A stretch of DNA of 64,000 nt, taken from Clostridioides difficile. GTDB taxonomy: Bacteria > Bacillota > Clostridia > Peptostreptococcales > Peptostreptococcaceae. Of this stretch, positions 35,960 to 44,616 are shown one piece after another. Each line of letters starts with the position of its first letter. Position 1 is the stretch's first letter. The DNA lies in assembly GCF_001299635.1 (NCBI RefSeq), contig NZ_JRHN01000038.1, positions 1 through 64,000 on the forward strand, written 5' to 3'. The notes beneath the pieces are model-generated. The model saw only the letters and a list, made by a program, of their open reading frames with translations, had not been told where the DNA came from and made no database searches. Both the position numbers and the translations under genes were made by a program.

Positions 35960-36010
35960 GATATACTTAGGATTAAATTTAGAAAATATTTTGTAGTGAG
36001 GAGTTAAATT

Positions 36011-36472
36011 ATGAGATTATGGCATAAGGATTTAATTGATGTATTACCTAAAAATCAATTAGTAAGTCAATGGAGAGAACTACTTGCTATAAAAGGTTCT
36101 ATAGATAAAAAAGGTACACCAAACCATCTATTAGTTAATAAGGTCTTGGATTATAGTATAGACGAGTTTAAGTTTTATACAAGAATTATACATGATGAAA
36201 TGTTAAAGAGAAATTATAAGCCGAATGAACTCAAATACATAAGTATATTAAAGTGGGAAAACAACAATTTCTCAAATGATATATCTAAGGTGCATAGTTT
36301 AAGTTTAGAGAATCTATATAATTCTTGGCACAATAAAATATATTTGAGGCAGTGCTTATATAATTTAGAAGAAAAAGCGACCTGTGGAGGAATACCCATG
36401 GATGAATGGAAGATATTACTTTATAAATATGGTGAAGATTATAAATTATGGTCTGGAAATTACCTACTCTAA
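36011..36472 (+). CDS. TIGR02328 / pyrimidine-dimer DNA glycosylase-like protein
   Basis: 153 residues starting MRLWHKDLIDVLPKNQLVSQWREL, the hallmark of the Pyr_excise/TIGR02328 family related to T4 endonuclease V. In endonuclease V the N-terminal amine and a nearby Glu act on cyclobutane dimers. Here the second half, including HNKIYLRQCLYNLEEK and IPMDEWK, is the family's helical part. Activity is not proven for this branch. It is followed after 53 bases by an SPL-like radical SAM gene, giving a repair-themed pair. Confidence 0.82.
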   Translation: MRLWHKDLIDVLPKNQLVSQWRELLAIKGSIDKKGTPNHLLVNKVLDYSIDEFKFYTRIIHDEMLKRNYKPNELKYISILKWENNNFSNDISKVHSLSLENLYNSWHNKIYLRQCLYNLEEKATCGGIPMDEWKILLYKYGEDYKLWSGNYLL

Positions 36473-36525
36473 TTAATTATTATGATTTAATATTGTGATA
36501 TTATTATGTATAAAGAGGTGATTAT

Positions 36526-37428
36526 TTGTATACTAAGGTAAAATATATTCCAATAAATTGTGAAATAGCTTGTAATAAATTAAAACGAAGTATGCCCTAT
36601 AAATGGGATTTAAATATTTATCGTGGATGCGAGCATGGATGTAAATACTGCTATGCTATTTATTCTCATAAATATATTAATTCTAATAATTATTTTGAAG
36701 AGATTTATGTGAAAACGAATATAGTAGAAAAACTTGAGAAACAACTTAGAAGCAGTAAGTGGAACAGAGAAGTAATTAATATAGGTGGTGTTACAGATAG
36801 CTATCAACCAATAGAGGAAGATTATAAAATTATGCCAGAAATATTAAATCTATTAATAAAGTATAAGACACCAGCTATTATTTCCACAAAATCGGATTTA
36901 ATCTTGAGAGATTATGATTTGATTGACAAATTATCTAGGATTACATACATAAACATAGCATCTACAATCACAACAGTAAATAAAGATATACAAAAACTTA
37001 TTGAACCAAATGGTGTAGATTCAATGAGAAGGTTTAATATGTTAAAAGAGTTCAGAAAAACTAACGCATCAGTTGGATTGCATATTATGCCAATTATACC
37101 GTATATCACAGATGATTTTGAGAATATAAATTCTTTATTTACATATGCAAGAGAATGTAATGTACATTACGTTTTGCCTGGGATATTGTACTTACGAGGG
37201 CTAACTAGAGGTGTCTTTTTTGACTTTGTTAAAAAAGAGTTTCCTGAATTATTTAATAAATTATCAATACTATATAGTACAGGCTCAGCTAATAGAGAGT
37301 ATAAAAATCAATTGTATAAAATGGTCAATGAACTTAGAAACAAACATTATTTATCAAGTAGTTACTCTAAGGTAATGAATGAAAAATTAAAAAAAACACA
37401 AGATGTACAGTTATCTTTTTTTGATTAA
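36526..37428 (+). CDS. Radical SAM protein, spore-photoproduct-lyase-like family
   Basis: 300 residues from a TTG start, five bases after AGAGGTG. The [4Fe-4S]/SAM motif is C35-x3-C39-x2-C42 (RGCEHGCKYCY). The rest is a TIM-barrel core with NIGGVTDSYQP and GLHIMPIIPYITDD. It belongs to the SPL-like COG1533 group; true spore photoproduct lyases have extra conserved residues I cannot confirm. The protein ends in QLSFFD, which resembles the QL(S/D)LF sliding-clamp-binding motif. Confidence 0.82.
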   Translation: MYTKVKYIPINCEIACNKLKRSMPYKWDLNIYRGCEHGCKYCYAIYSHKYINSNNYFEEIYVKTNIVEKLEKQLRSSKWNREVINIGGVTDSYQPIEEDYKIMPEILNLLIKYKTPAIISTKSDLILRDYDLIDKLSRITYINIASTITTVNKDIQKLIEPNGVDSMRRFNMLKEFRKTNASVGLHIMPIIPYITDDFENINSLFTYARECNVHYVLPGILYLRGLTRGVFFDFVKKEFPELFNKLSILYSTGSANREYKNQLYKMVNELRNKHYLSSSYSKVMNEKLKKTQDVQLSFFD

Positions 37429-37487
37429 TTTCAGGTATAAAAAATATTTTTAGAGAAATGATTGTGAAATGTTTAAATTAAATCTTA

Positions 37488-37516
37488 TTGACAAATATAA
37501 ACATTAAATATATAAT
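37488..37516 (+). promoter_or_regulatory. Consensus sigma-A promoter
   Basis: TTGACA (37488-37493), exactly 17 bases, TATAAT (37511-37516). Both hexamers are perfect. Confidence 0.85.
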
Positions 37517-37522
37517 TAATTC

Positions 37523-37746
37523 ATAAAATAAAAATATGAAAGGATGATGTTGTTCGGTGATACTTGATATCATAAAATCGTTGATATAAGTATTTCTGGA
37601 AAAGAGTGAATAAAATCAAATTTAATAAGCAAACAAAGTTAAACTACAGTTTTATTGTTGTGCTTAAAAATATTTGGTTCTATTTTACTCTTATTTAAAC
37701 TCATCTTTTTGAAGTTAAACCACAGAGTAAACTCTGTGGTTTTTTT
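37523..37746 (+). ncRNA. Unassigned structured leader or small RNA
   Basis: From the expected start near 37523 to the terminator is about 224 bases without a real gene. It contains the hairpin TACTT(G)ATATCA/TGATATAAGTA (~37560-37592) and a possible long-range AAGAGT...ACTCTT pairing. A six-codon ORF (MLFGDT) follows an AAAGGATG site. I could not match it to a known riboswitch or T-box. Confidence 0.5.
37717..37746 (+). terminator. Strong intrinsic terminator ahead of the methyltransferase gene
   Basis: AAACCACAGAGT (37717-37728) pairs perfectly with ACTCTGTGGTTT (37731-37742) with a two-base gap, then T run. Placed 35 bases before the next start codon, it could be an attenuator or end a small RNA. 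Confidence 0.9.
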
Positions 37747-37781
37747 ATTTTAAAAATAAAAATTTTAAGGAGTGGTATGTT

Positions 37782-38612
37782 TTGTTAAACAAATTATGTA
37801 TGTATTTAGAAAGACCAGAGCTTTACAAAAGAAGTGAAATTAATTTTTGGAATGACGAGTACATTTCAAAACAATTATTAAAAGCTCATTTAGATGTTGA
37901 CTTTGAAGGAGCAAGTAGAAATTTTAACTTTATTGAGGATTCTGTAAATTGGATAGCTACAGTTGCAAGTCCAAAAGATTATCCTAAATTAATTGATTTA
38001 GGATGTGGCCCAGGATTATATGCAGAGAGATTTGCGCAAAAAGGATATAAGGTAACCGGAATTGATTTCTCAAAACGTTCTATTAAATATGCACAAAATA
38101 GAAATAAAGAAACGAATTTAAATATAAACTATTTATTTCAAAGTTATTTAAGTATGAATTACAATGAAGAATTTGATTTAGCTACTTTAATTTATTGTGA
38201 TTATGGAGCTTTATCAACTGAAGACAGAAGATTGTTAATGGAGAAAATTTATAAAAGTTTAAAACCTGGAGGAAAATTGATATTAGATGTATTTACAATA
38301 AATAAATACAATGATTTTGAAGAGATTAAGAGCTGGGAAATAAATGAAGATGGGGGATTTTGGAGTAGCGAAAGATATATGTGTATACAAGATAATTGTA
38401 AATACAGTGATTATAATACACTTGAGCAAACCCTTGTGATGACAGAAAAACATGAAAATGTATTTTATATTTGGAATCACTATTTTTCAAAAGAAAGTTT
38501 CTTATTAGAAATTCAAGATATTGGATTTAAGTCTGTTGAGTTTTTTAGTAATGTTAAAGGTGAGGCATATTCTGATGATAGTATGACTATGGGATTAGTT
38601 TTACAGAAATAA
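37782..38612 (+). CDS. Class I SAM-dependent methyltransferase
   Basis: 276 residues from a TTG start at 37782, nine bases after AAGGAG; a closer ATG is out of frame and stops at once. SAM-binding motif I is LIDLGCGPGLYAERFA (~69-84), then GIDFSKRSIKYA (motif II) and the post-motif LKPGGKLILDV. The substrate is unknown. It lies after the terminated leader RNA, so it may be controlled by read-through. Confidence 0.88.
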   Translation: MLNKLCMYLERPELYKRSEINFWNDEYISKQLLKAHLDVDFEGASRNFNFIEDSVNWIATVASPKDYPKLIDLGCGPGLYAERFAQKGYKVTGIDFSKRSIKYAQNRNKETNLNINYLFQSYLSMNYNEEFDLATLIYCDYGALSTEDRRLLMEKIYKSLKPGGKLILDVFTINKYNDFEEIKSWEINEDGGFWSSERYMCIQDNCKYSDYNTLEQTLVMTEKHENVFYIWNHYFSKESFLLEIQDIGFKSVEFFSNVKGEAYSDDSMTMGLVLQK

Positions 38613-38861
38613 TAAATATTTCTAAATGGATAAATAAAAACTTGAAACCGATAATAATAAAATAATATAAGAAAAGCACATATATTGAAAAATGGGAATT
38701 TTTATGTTACTTTTAATACATTATAAATTTACTTATACAAAAGTAAGAGTTAATATTTAGATTGTTATTTCTATATAAAATTTATTTAGATATCTTTTAA
38801 AACAATTAATGCTATTAAAAGTAACATATATCTCAAAAGAGCTAAAAAGGATGTGATATTG

Positions 38862-40088
38862 ATGTTAGAGGTTCAAGGAAAGTGTAATAAAGCAAAAATA
38901 TTTACAGAGAATGTAGATAGTACAACTATAAGTCAGATAATAGAATTATGTAATCAGGAGTTTACAGCTAAGTCTAAGATAAGAATAATGCCAGATTGCC
39001 ACGCAGGTGCTGGTTGTGTAATAGGTACTGTCATGACAATACAAGATAAAATTGTTCCAAATCTTGTTGGAGTTGACATAGGTTGTGGTGTTTTATGTGC
39101 AAATCTAGGTAAAATCGATTTGGATTTAAAAAAAATAGATGATTTCATAAGAGAGAAAATACCTCATGGATTTAATATAAATAAATATAGTAAGGCAAAT
39201 TACAAAAAAGAAATAGAATCATTATACTGTTTAAAAGATATAGGAAAAGCAACTGAGGAATATAACAGGGCAATTGGGAGTCTTGGAGGAGGAAATCATT
39301 TCATTGAGTTAGATGAAGATAATGAAAAAAATAAGTATTTAATAATACACTCAGGTAGTAGGAATCTTGGAAATAGAGTAGCAAAATGCTATCAAAAAAA
39401 AGCTTATGATTATTATATCAGAGCCAACAATGAATTTGAAGACGATAGTAAAAGACTTATAGAGGAGTATAAAAAGGAAAATAGAGAAGATGAGATTCAA
39501 GATGCATTGATTAGGCTTAAAAAAGAACATAACTTTACTCCTAAAATACCAAAAGATTTATGTTATTTAGAAGGAAGATTAATGGATGATTATCTTCATG
39601 ATATGGATATTATACAGAGATATGCTGAATTAAACAGAGATACAATGGCTAAAAGAATAATTGAAGAATGCATAGGTCTTAAATTTAATGATTTAGAACA
39701 TTTTCAAACTATACATAATTATATAGAAATTGAAAATAAGATATTAAGAAAAGGAGCTATAGCAGCATATGAAAATAGAAAATTACTAATTCCTATAAAC
39801 ATGAGAGATGGTGTTATATTGGGAGTAGGCAAAGGCAATTTAGATTGGGTTAATTCTGCCCCTCATGGTGCAGGACGCATACTTTCAAGAGGAGAAGCTA
39901 AAAGAAATATAAATATGAAAGATTATGAAGAATCTATGAAAAATATATTTACAACAAGTGTAAATATTAAAACTATTGACGAAGCACCTCAAGCGTACAA
40001 ACCAATTGATGAGATTGTAGAAAATATAAGAGATACGGTTGACATAATTAATATATTGAAACCTATTTATAATTTTAAATCAAATTAA
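38862..40088 (+). CDS. rtcB: RtcB family RNA ligase
   Basis: 408 residues from the ATG at 38862; a GTG at 38853 abuts the ribosome site and is less likely. Manganese-binding motifs include MPDCHAGAGCVIG, GVDIGCGV and GGGNHFIE. The nucleotide-binding histidine is in NSAPHGAGR, the site guanylated in RtcB. It joins RNA 2',3'-cyclic phosphate and 5'-OH ends with GTP. The size places it in the shorter (~400-residue) RtcB group. It is followed by an EFR1 gene; no RtcA or RtcR is present. Confidence 0.92.
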   Translation: MLEVQGKCNKAKIFTENVDSTTISQIIELCNQEFTAKSKIRIMPDCHAGAGCVIGTVMTIQDKIVPNLVGVDIGCGVLCANLGKIDLDLKKIDDFIREKIPHGFNINKYSKANYKKEIESLYCLKDIGKATEEYNRAIGSLGGGNHFIELDEDNEKNKYLIIHSGSRNLGNRVAKCYQKKAYDYYIRANNEFEDDSKRLIEEYKKENREDEIQDALIRLKKEHNFTPKIPKDLCYLEGRLMDDYLHDMDIIQRYAELNRDTMAKRIIEECIGLKFNDLEHFQTIHNYIEIENKILRKGAIAAYENRKLLIPINMRDGVILGVGKGNLDWVNSAPHGAGRILSRGEAKRNINMKDYEESMKNIFTTSVNIKTIDEAPQAYKPIDEIVENIRDTVDIINILKPIYNFKSN

Positions 40089-40107
40089 TAATTGTAGGAG
40101 TAAATCG

Positions 40108-40869
40108 ATGTTAGGAATATATTTTAGTGGAACAGGTAATTCAAAATACTGTGTAGAAAAATTTTTACAAGAATACGATACAACAGCAGATTCTTATTCT
40201 ATTGAAGATAGTGAACTTTTAAAATACATCCACAATCATGAGGACATTGTTTTGGGTTATCCTGTACAATATAGTAATGTACCTAAAATATTAAAAGATT
40301 TTATAGTCAATAATTCATCCTTGTGGAATGGGAAACATATTTTTATTATTGCCACTATGGCTCTGTTTAGTGGAGATGGTTCTGGTGTTTTATCTAGAAT
40401 ATTTAAAAAATATGGAGCTACTACTGTTGGTGGGCTACACATAAAGATGCCAGATAGTATAGGAGATGAAAAGGTATTAAAACATTCTTTGGATTACAAT
40501 AGAAATTTAGTAATAAAAGCAGAAAATAAAATAAAGAAAGCTAGTAAAGATTTGAAGTATGGGATACCACCAAAAGATGGGTTAGGTTTTTTGTGTCATA
40601 TTGTAGGACTATTTGGACAAAGACTATATTTTATTAATAAAATGAATCGATATACAGACAAACTAAAAATAAATGATGATAAATGTATCATATGTGGTAA
40701 ATGTATTGATTTATGTCCAATGAATAATTTAGTAATTAAAAATGAGATGGTTGTTTCCAATAGTCAGTGTACAATGTGTTATCGGTGTGTAAATAATTGT
40801 CCGAAGCAAGCAATCACATTATTAGGTAAAATGGTTGTTGAACAGAGTAATATTGAGAAATACATATAA
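40108..40869 (+). CDS. EFR1 family ferredoxin (flavodoxin fold plus two [4Fe-4S])
   Basis: 253 residues. The flavodoxin-like N-terminus opens with YFSGTGNSKYC. Two C-terminal ferredoxin motifs, CIICGKCIDLCP and CTMCYRCVNNCP, each ligate a [4Fe-4S] cluster. EFR1 proteins are electron carriers with unknown partners. It starts 19 bases after rtcB and ends 31 bases before the phzF-like gene, so it sits in the middle of a likely operon. Confidence 0.9.
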   Translation: MLGIYFSGTGNSKYCVEKFLQEYDTTADSYSIEDSELLKYIHNHEDIVLGYPVQYSNVPKILKDFIVNNSSLWNGKHIFIIATMALFSGDGSGVLSRIFKKYGATTVGGLHIKMPDSIGDEKVLKHSLDYNRNLVIKAENKIKKASKDLKYGIPPKDGLGFLCHIVGLFGQRLYFINKMNRYTDKLKINDDKCIICGKCIDLCPMNNLVIKNEMVVSNSQCTMCYRCVNNCPKQAITLLGKMVVEQSNIEKYI

Positions 40870-40900
40870 GAAAATTGAAATTAGGAAGTGAATATAAGGA

Positions 40901-41683
40901 ATGGAATACTACATAGTTGATGCATTTACAAGTAAATTATTTAAAGGAAATCCTGCTGGAGTTTGTGTACTTGACAAGAGGTTGCCTTTGGAATTAATGC
41001 AGAAAATAGCAGAAGAAAACAATCTGCCAGAAACTGCATTTATAGTCAAAAATAAGGAAAATTATGAATTACGATGGTTTACTCCTAAAGCAGAAATTGA
41101 TTTATGTGGGCATGCAACTTTGGCAGCAGCTTATATAATATCAAATTTTATTGATAGTAATATTCAAAAAATAGAGTTTGTTACTCAAAGTGGAAATCTT
41201 AAAGTTACACGAAATGGGAATCTATATGAGTTGACATTTCCAAAACTAATGCCTACTGAAATAGAATTATCACCACAACAAATTGATTTGATAGGTTGTA
41301 TACCAAGTGCTATTTACTCTTCAAGAGATTTAATTTTATTACTAAATAGTGAACAAGAAGTTATAAATTATGTACCTAATTATGCAAATTTGCGTAAATT
41401 GACAGATTGGTTAGGTATAATAATTACAGCACAAGGGAGTAATACAGATTTTGTTTCAAGATATTTTTGTCCAGAATTAGATTCAGAGGACCCTGTAACT
41501 GGTTCATCTCATTGTAATTTAATTCCATATTGGGCTGAAAGATTGGGAAAAAATAAAATGGTAGCAACACAACTGTCTAATCGAGGTGGTATAATTCAGT
41601 GTGAATTATTAGAAGATAATACTGTGAGAATTTCTGGTGAAGCAGTTTTATTTATGCAGGGAACAATAAAAATCGATACTTAG
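40901..41683 (+). CDS. PhzF family isomerase
   Basis: 260 residues with the PhzF opening (YIVDAFTSKLFKGNPAGVC), the catalytic Glu in NNLPETAFI, LCGHATLAAAYI and the second-half DPVTGSSHCNLIPYW. These proteins share the diaminopimelate epimerase fold and isomerise small metabolites; most are not in phenazine pathways. The substrate is unknown. It is the last gene before a new promoter and the yjdF RNA. Confidence 0.9.
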   Translation: MEYYIVDAFTSKLFKGNPAGVCVLDKRLPLELMQKIAEENNLPETAFIVKNKENYELRWFTPKAEIDLCGHATLAAAYIISNFIDSNIQKIEFVTQSGNLKVTRNGNLYELTFPKLMPTEIELSPQQIDLIGCIPSAIYSSRDLILLLNSEQEVINYVPNYANLRKLTDWLGIIITAQGSNTDFVSRYFCPELDSEDPVTGSSHCNLIPYWAERLGKNKMVATQLSNRGGIIQCELLEDNTVRISGEAVLFMQGTIKIDT

Positions 41684-41702
41684 AAATTAATTGATATCAA
41701 CA

Positions 41703-41731
41703 TTGACAATGATTATTAAAAAAGATAATAT
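41703..41731 (+). promoter_or_regulatory. Sigma-A promoter of the yjdF RNA and gene
   Basis: TTGACA (41703-41708), 17-base spacer, TAATAT (41726-41731), giving a start near 41738. Confidence 0.75.
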
Positions 41732-41737
41732 TTAATT

Positions 41738-41850
41738 TATAAAGATAAAAACACAGTCTGGTTGGTAGTCCAGACGCAGCAATTGCTGTCAGTAACCTGC
41801 CTCCTTGGTTGTCCGTTCTTTAGAAAGTAACTAAATAGGAGGAACTAGCA
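41738..41850 (+). promoter_or_regulatory. yjdF-motif RNA (azaaromatic riboswitch candidate)
   Basis: Leader of the yjdF-like gene. GTCTGG (41756-41761) pairs with CCAGAC (41770-41775), CAGC (41777-41780) pairs with GCTG (41785-41788), and a G/C-rich conserved-looking stretch runs to about 41818, in an otherwise AT-rich region. AGGAGG and the start codon follow. Position and structure fit the yjdF RNA motif, known to bind azaaromatic compounds and control translation of yjdF. Confidence 0.75.
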
Positions 41851-42270
41851 ATGGACAAAGTTAGTGGAAAATTGACAGTTTTATTTGAAGAGCCATTTTG
41901 GATAGGTGTATTTGAAAGACAAGATGGTAAGAAATATGAAGCATGTAGAGTAGTTTTTGGAGCAGAACCTAAAGAGGTAGAAGTATATGAATTTATACTT
42001 GAAAGATTTTTCTCATTAGATTTTGGTAGTATTAAGTTAGAAAAGAATATAACCAAAGACAAAGTTGGATACAAAAGAATGCAGAGAAAAGTAAAAAAGG
42101 AACAAGAAAAAGAAACTATAGGAACTAAGGCTCAAAATGCCCTTAAGCATCAATATGAAGAAAGAAAGCAGGATAAAAAAATTCTAGCTAAAGATAGGAA
42201 AGAAGAAGAAAAAGAAAGACTTTTCAATTTGAAACAAGAAAAGAGAAAAGCCAAACATAAAGGTCATTAA
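41851..42270 (+). CDS. yjdF: YjdF family protein
   Basis: 139 residues starting MDKVSGKLTVLFEEPFWIGVFER, followed by ACRVVFGAEPKEVEVYEFI, the conserved YjdF half. The last 60 residues are a very basic, coiled-coil-like tail (KQDKKILAKDRKEEEKER). The function is unknown, but in other Firmicutes the gene is controlled by a riboswitch for azaaromatics and is thought to help deal with toxic heterocycles. A matching RNA lies in its leader. Confidence 0.9.
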   Translation: MDKVSGKLTVLFEEPFWIGVFERQDGKKYEACRVVFGAEPKEVEVYEFILERFFSLDFGSIKLEKNITKDKVGYKRMQRKVKKEQEKETIGTKAQNALKHQYEERKQDKKILAKDRKEEEKERLFNLKQEKRKAKHKGH

Positions 42271-42305
42271 TTTTAATTAGATGTTTTTTTATGAATTGCT
42301 AGAAA

Positions 42306-42338
42306 AAGGTGTATGAAATCAAAAGTTTCATACACCTT
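42306..42338. terminator. Terminator between convergent genes
   Basis: AAGGTGTATGAAA (42306-42318) pairs with TTTCATACACCTT (42326-42338). The minus-strand side has the better T run. Confidence 0.85.
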
Positions 42339-42371
42339 AATTTATTGGAAAAATAAAGTTTTGTATTTCAA

Positions 42372-42638
42372 TTACTTTAAAATATAAAAATATATTAATA
42401 ATAATTGTAGGAATATTATAAATGGTATCCCAAACGTAAATTTAATATGCTTAGTTTTATGTCTAAAAGAATACATACCAGTTATAGAACCTATACTGCC
42501 TCCAATTACAGCTATAGAAATAAGAGTGGCTTCTTTTATTCTCCATTCATTTTTAATTGCTCTTTTTTTATCTATATACATTGAAAAGAAAGCAATAAAA
42601 TTAATAACTATAAAATATATCAAAATAAAATTTTTCAT
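42372..42638 (-). CDS. DUF1294 membrane protein
   Basis: 88 residues with three hydrophobic helices. The conserved DUF1294 stretch is MYIDKKRAIKNEWRIKEATL followed by GGSIGSITGMYSFRHKTKH. This is a small inner-membrane family without known activity. A GGAGG site lies upstream of the ATG. It is a single minus-strand gene. Confidence 0.88.
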   Translation of the reverse strand: MKNFILIYFIVINFIAFFSMYIDKKRAIKNEWRIKEATLISIAVIGGSIGSITGMYSFRHKTKHIKFTFGIPFIIFLQLLLIYFYILK

Positions 42639-42863
42639 AATCTAACCTCCATAAAAATATATTATACATTATAAAGTAAGAGTTCTGTTTTTGAAAGTTA
42701 AATTTGCAATTAGTACATATAAGATATTTGGAAAGATTAAATATAACATTAATTGGAAAATTTAAAAAACTTAAACAATTGATAAATAGGGGGTATATTT
42801 ATAAGACATAAAGTGATAAAATTTACTTAGAAAATAATGTAAATAACAGGAGGATAAGACAAA

Positions 42864-43565
42864 ATGAAATTTATAGTAGAAAAAGAAGTCTTTGATAAAT
42901 TAGAAAATGTATGTTTTGGGGTAGTAGTAGCAAAAGGGATAGATAATACTAAAGAAATTGAAAGAATAAGTAATCTTTTAGATATAAGTATAGATAGAGT
43001 AGAAGATTACTTTAAAGATAAAAAAGTGAAAGAATCAGAAGAAATCATACCATATAGAGAAGCCTTTAGAAGCTTGGGAATGAACCCAAACAAATTTATG
43101 AGTTCAATAGAAGCAATGACAACAAGAGTTGCTAAGAATAAGAAACTTCCTCATATAAATCCTATTGTAGATTTAGGAAATTCTATTTCTTTAAAATATT
43201 TACTTCCAATGGGTGCGCATGATATGGATTTTAGAAATGATGATGTATATGTTAGATTTTCAAAAGAAGGGGATAAATTTGTTCCATTTGGAGAAACTGA
43301 TGTTGAGTTAATGGAAGAGGGAGAATTAATCTATTCTGTTGGAGATATGGTAAAGACTAGAAGATGGATATGGAGACAAGGAGAGGAAGGAAAAATAACT
43401 AATAGTTCAAAAAATATATTTTTCCCTATAGATGGTTTCACTGATGCTAATTTGGATAAAGTAATGAGTGCAAGAGAAGAATTAGCGAAGTTATTAAAAG
43501 AAATCTTTGATTGTGAGATTAAAGTAGGTTTTGTAGATAAAGATAATCCAGAAATGGAAATATAA
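42864..43565 (+). CDS. B3/B4 tRNA-binding domain protein (PheT-related)
   Basis: 233 residues belonging to the COG3382 family, which carries the B3/B4 domain of phenylalanyl-tRNA synthetase beta subunit as a free-standing protein. Typical segments are YREAFRSLGMNPNKF, NPIVDLGNSISLKYLLPMGAHDMD and the C-terminal NIFFPIDGFTDAN. In the synthetase this domain edits mischarged tRNA; the free-standing role is not established. AGGAGG precedes the ATG. Confidence 0.88.
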   Translation: MKFIVEKEVFDKLENVCFGVVVAKGIDNTKEIERISNLLDISIDRVEDYFKDKKVKESEEIIPYREAFRSLGMNPNKFMSSIEAMTTRVAKNKKLPHINPIVDLGNSISLKYLLPMGAHDMDFRNDDVYVRFSKEGDKFVPFGETDVELMEEGELIYSVGDMVKTRRWIWRQGEEGKITNSSKNIFFPIDGFTDANLDKVMSAREELAKLLKEIFDCEIKVGFVDKDNPEMEI

Positions 43566-43638
43566 TAAGGTAAATATTTATTAAGGCATCATATTTATAT
43601 TTGCTTGATGGTATTAAAAAAGAAAGGTCGTAGTAAAT

Positions 43639-44247
43639 TTGAAAAAAACTATAATAAATAATGTAAATCCATTGATTGAAAATAAGTTTATAGGACTTTT
43701 TGAAATTGAGTATAAGAATAAATTGAATGAAGATAAGGTTTGGATGGTAGCATCAAGAAAAAGTCATGAAGAACTAAAACGCATTTATTTGAAAAATGAA
43801 GAAGATAGTGCAGATGCAGTTGTAATAGTGGGACTTCATAAAAGTAGTGGAAAACTGATTTTGATAAAACAATTTAGAGTACCTATCAATGACTATATAT
43901 ATGAATTACCAGCAGGGCTTGTTGATGAAGGTGAATCTATAGAGACTTCTGTTGAAAGAGAACTTAGAGAAGAAACAGGACTTACTCTTTTAGAAATCAA
44001 AAAAGATAAGAGTAAAGATAAAGTATACTTATCTCCTGGAATGAGTGATGAATCTGTTGCATTTATTTATTGTATATGTGATGGAGAGATAACAGATGAA
44101 TTTTTAGAACCTGATGAAGACATTGAAGCTTTTTTAATCTCGCAAGAAGAAGCCAAAGAGATGCTAGCAAGTAATCATAAAATAGATACAAAAGCATTTT
44201 TAATTTTACAGATGTTTGTAAGTTTAGGAACTAAATTATTTGAATAG
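43639..44247 (+). CDS. NUDIX hydrolase (ADP-ribose pyrophosphatase-like)
   Basis: 202 residues from a TTG start (AAAGG 11 bases upstream). The NUDIX box is GLVDEGESIETSVERELREETG (residues ~95-116), which gives GX5EX7REUXEEXGU. The N-terminal strand domain and IYELPAGLVD are typical of the ADP-ribose/sugar-nucleotide branch. It would hydrolyse ADP-ribose or a related nucleotide. It lies 73 bases after the B3/B4 gene and may share its transcript. Confidence 0.9.
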   Translation: MKKTIINNVNPLIENKFIGLFEIEYKNKLNEDKVWMVASRKSHEELKRIYLKNEEDSADAVVIVGLHKSSGKLILIKQFRVPINDYIYELPAGLVDEGESIETSVERELREETGLTLLEIKKDKSKDKVYLSPGMSDESVAFIYCICDGEITDEFLEPDEDIEAFLISQEEAKEMLASNHKIDTKAFLILQMFVSLGTKLFE

Positions 44248-44254
44248 TTATAGA

Positions 44255-44315
44255 AAAGAGATTATAGATATGATTAAAGTTTATTTTAGTTATAGAAATT
44301 ATAATCTCTTTTTTT
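44255..44315 (+). terminator. Intrinsic terminator
   Basis: AAAGAGATTATA (44255-44266) pairs with TATAATCTCTTT (44300-44311), followed by T run. Confidence 0.85.
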
Positions 44316-44461
44316 GTGTATTAAAGTTTAAAAGTTTATATATTTTTGGGCTAAATAATAATTTATCTGTTTTTTATTATTTTAAATTAAAAAAGAGTAT
44401 CTAATATAGTATATTTTATGAATAAGTATAGTTTAAAAATTCAAAAAAAAGATGGCGAAAT

Positions 44462-44477
44462 ATGTCCCAAGGGACAT
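44462..44477. promoter_or_regulatory. TGTCCC/GGGACA inverted repeat upstream of gap
   Basis: ATGTCCC-AA-GGGACAT, 16 bp, GC-rich against its surroundings and 155 bases upstream of the gap -35 box. The half site recalls GGGAC/TGTCCC elements in operators of the CggR (SorC-type) glycolytic repressor. That link is inference. Confidence 0.45.
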
Positions 44478-44616
44478 TGAGTAAAATAAATGACTTCAGA
44501 GCTCGTATGATAAAAAGTATATACTAAATGAGGGTTAAAACAGATAAAAATGATACACTAATTATCTTTTGATAATAAAAAAACATAGAATTTAATTATT
44601 TAATCAAGAAAAAGTA

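Larger units (their letters stand above)
37429..37781. other. Intergenic region encoding a probable leader or small RNA
   Basis: About 350 bases. It holds a consensus sigma-A promoter, a ~220-base transcribed region with internal hairpins, and a strong terminator before the methyltransferase start. Individual elements are listed separately. Confidence 0.6.

Noticed and set aside
37523-37746. Assigning the leader RNA to a known riboswitch class
   Set aside because: No T-box sequence, no GEMM tetraloop-receptor, no SAM, purine, lysine, TPP or FMN core could be recognised by eye.
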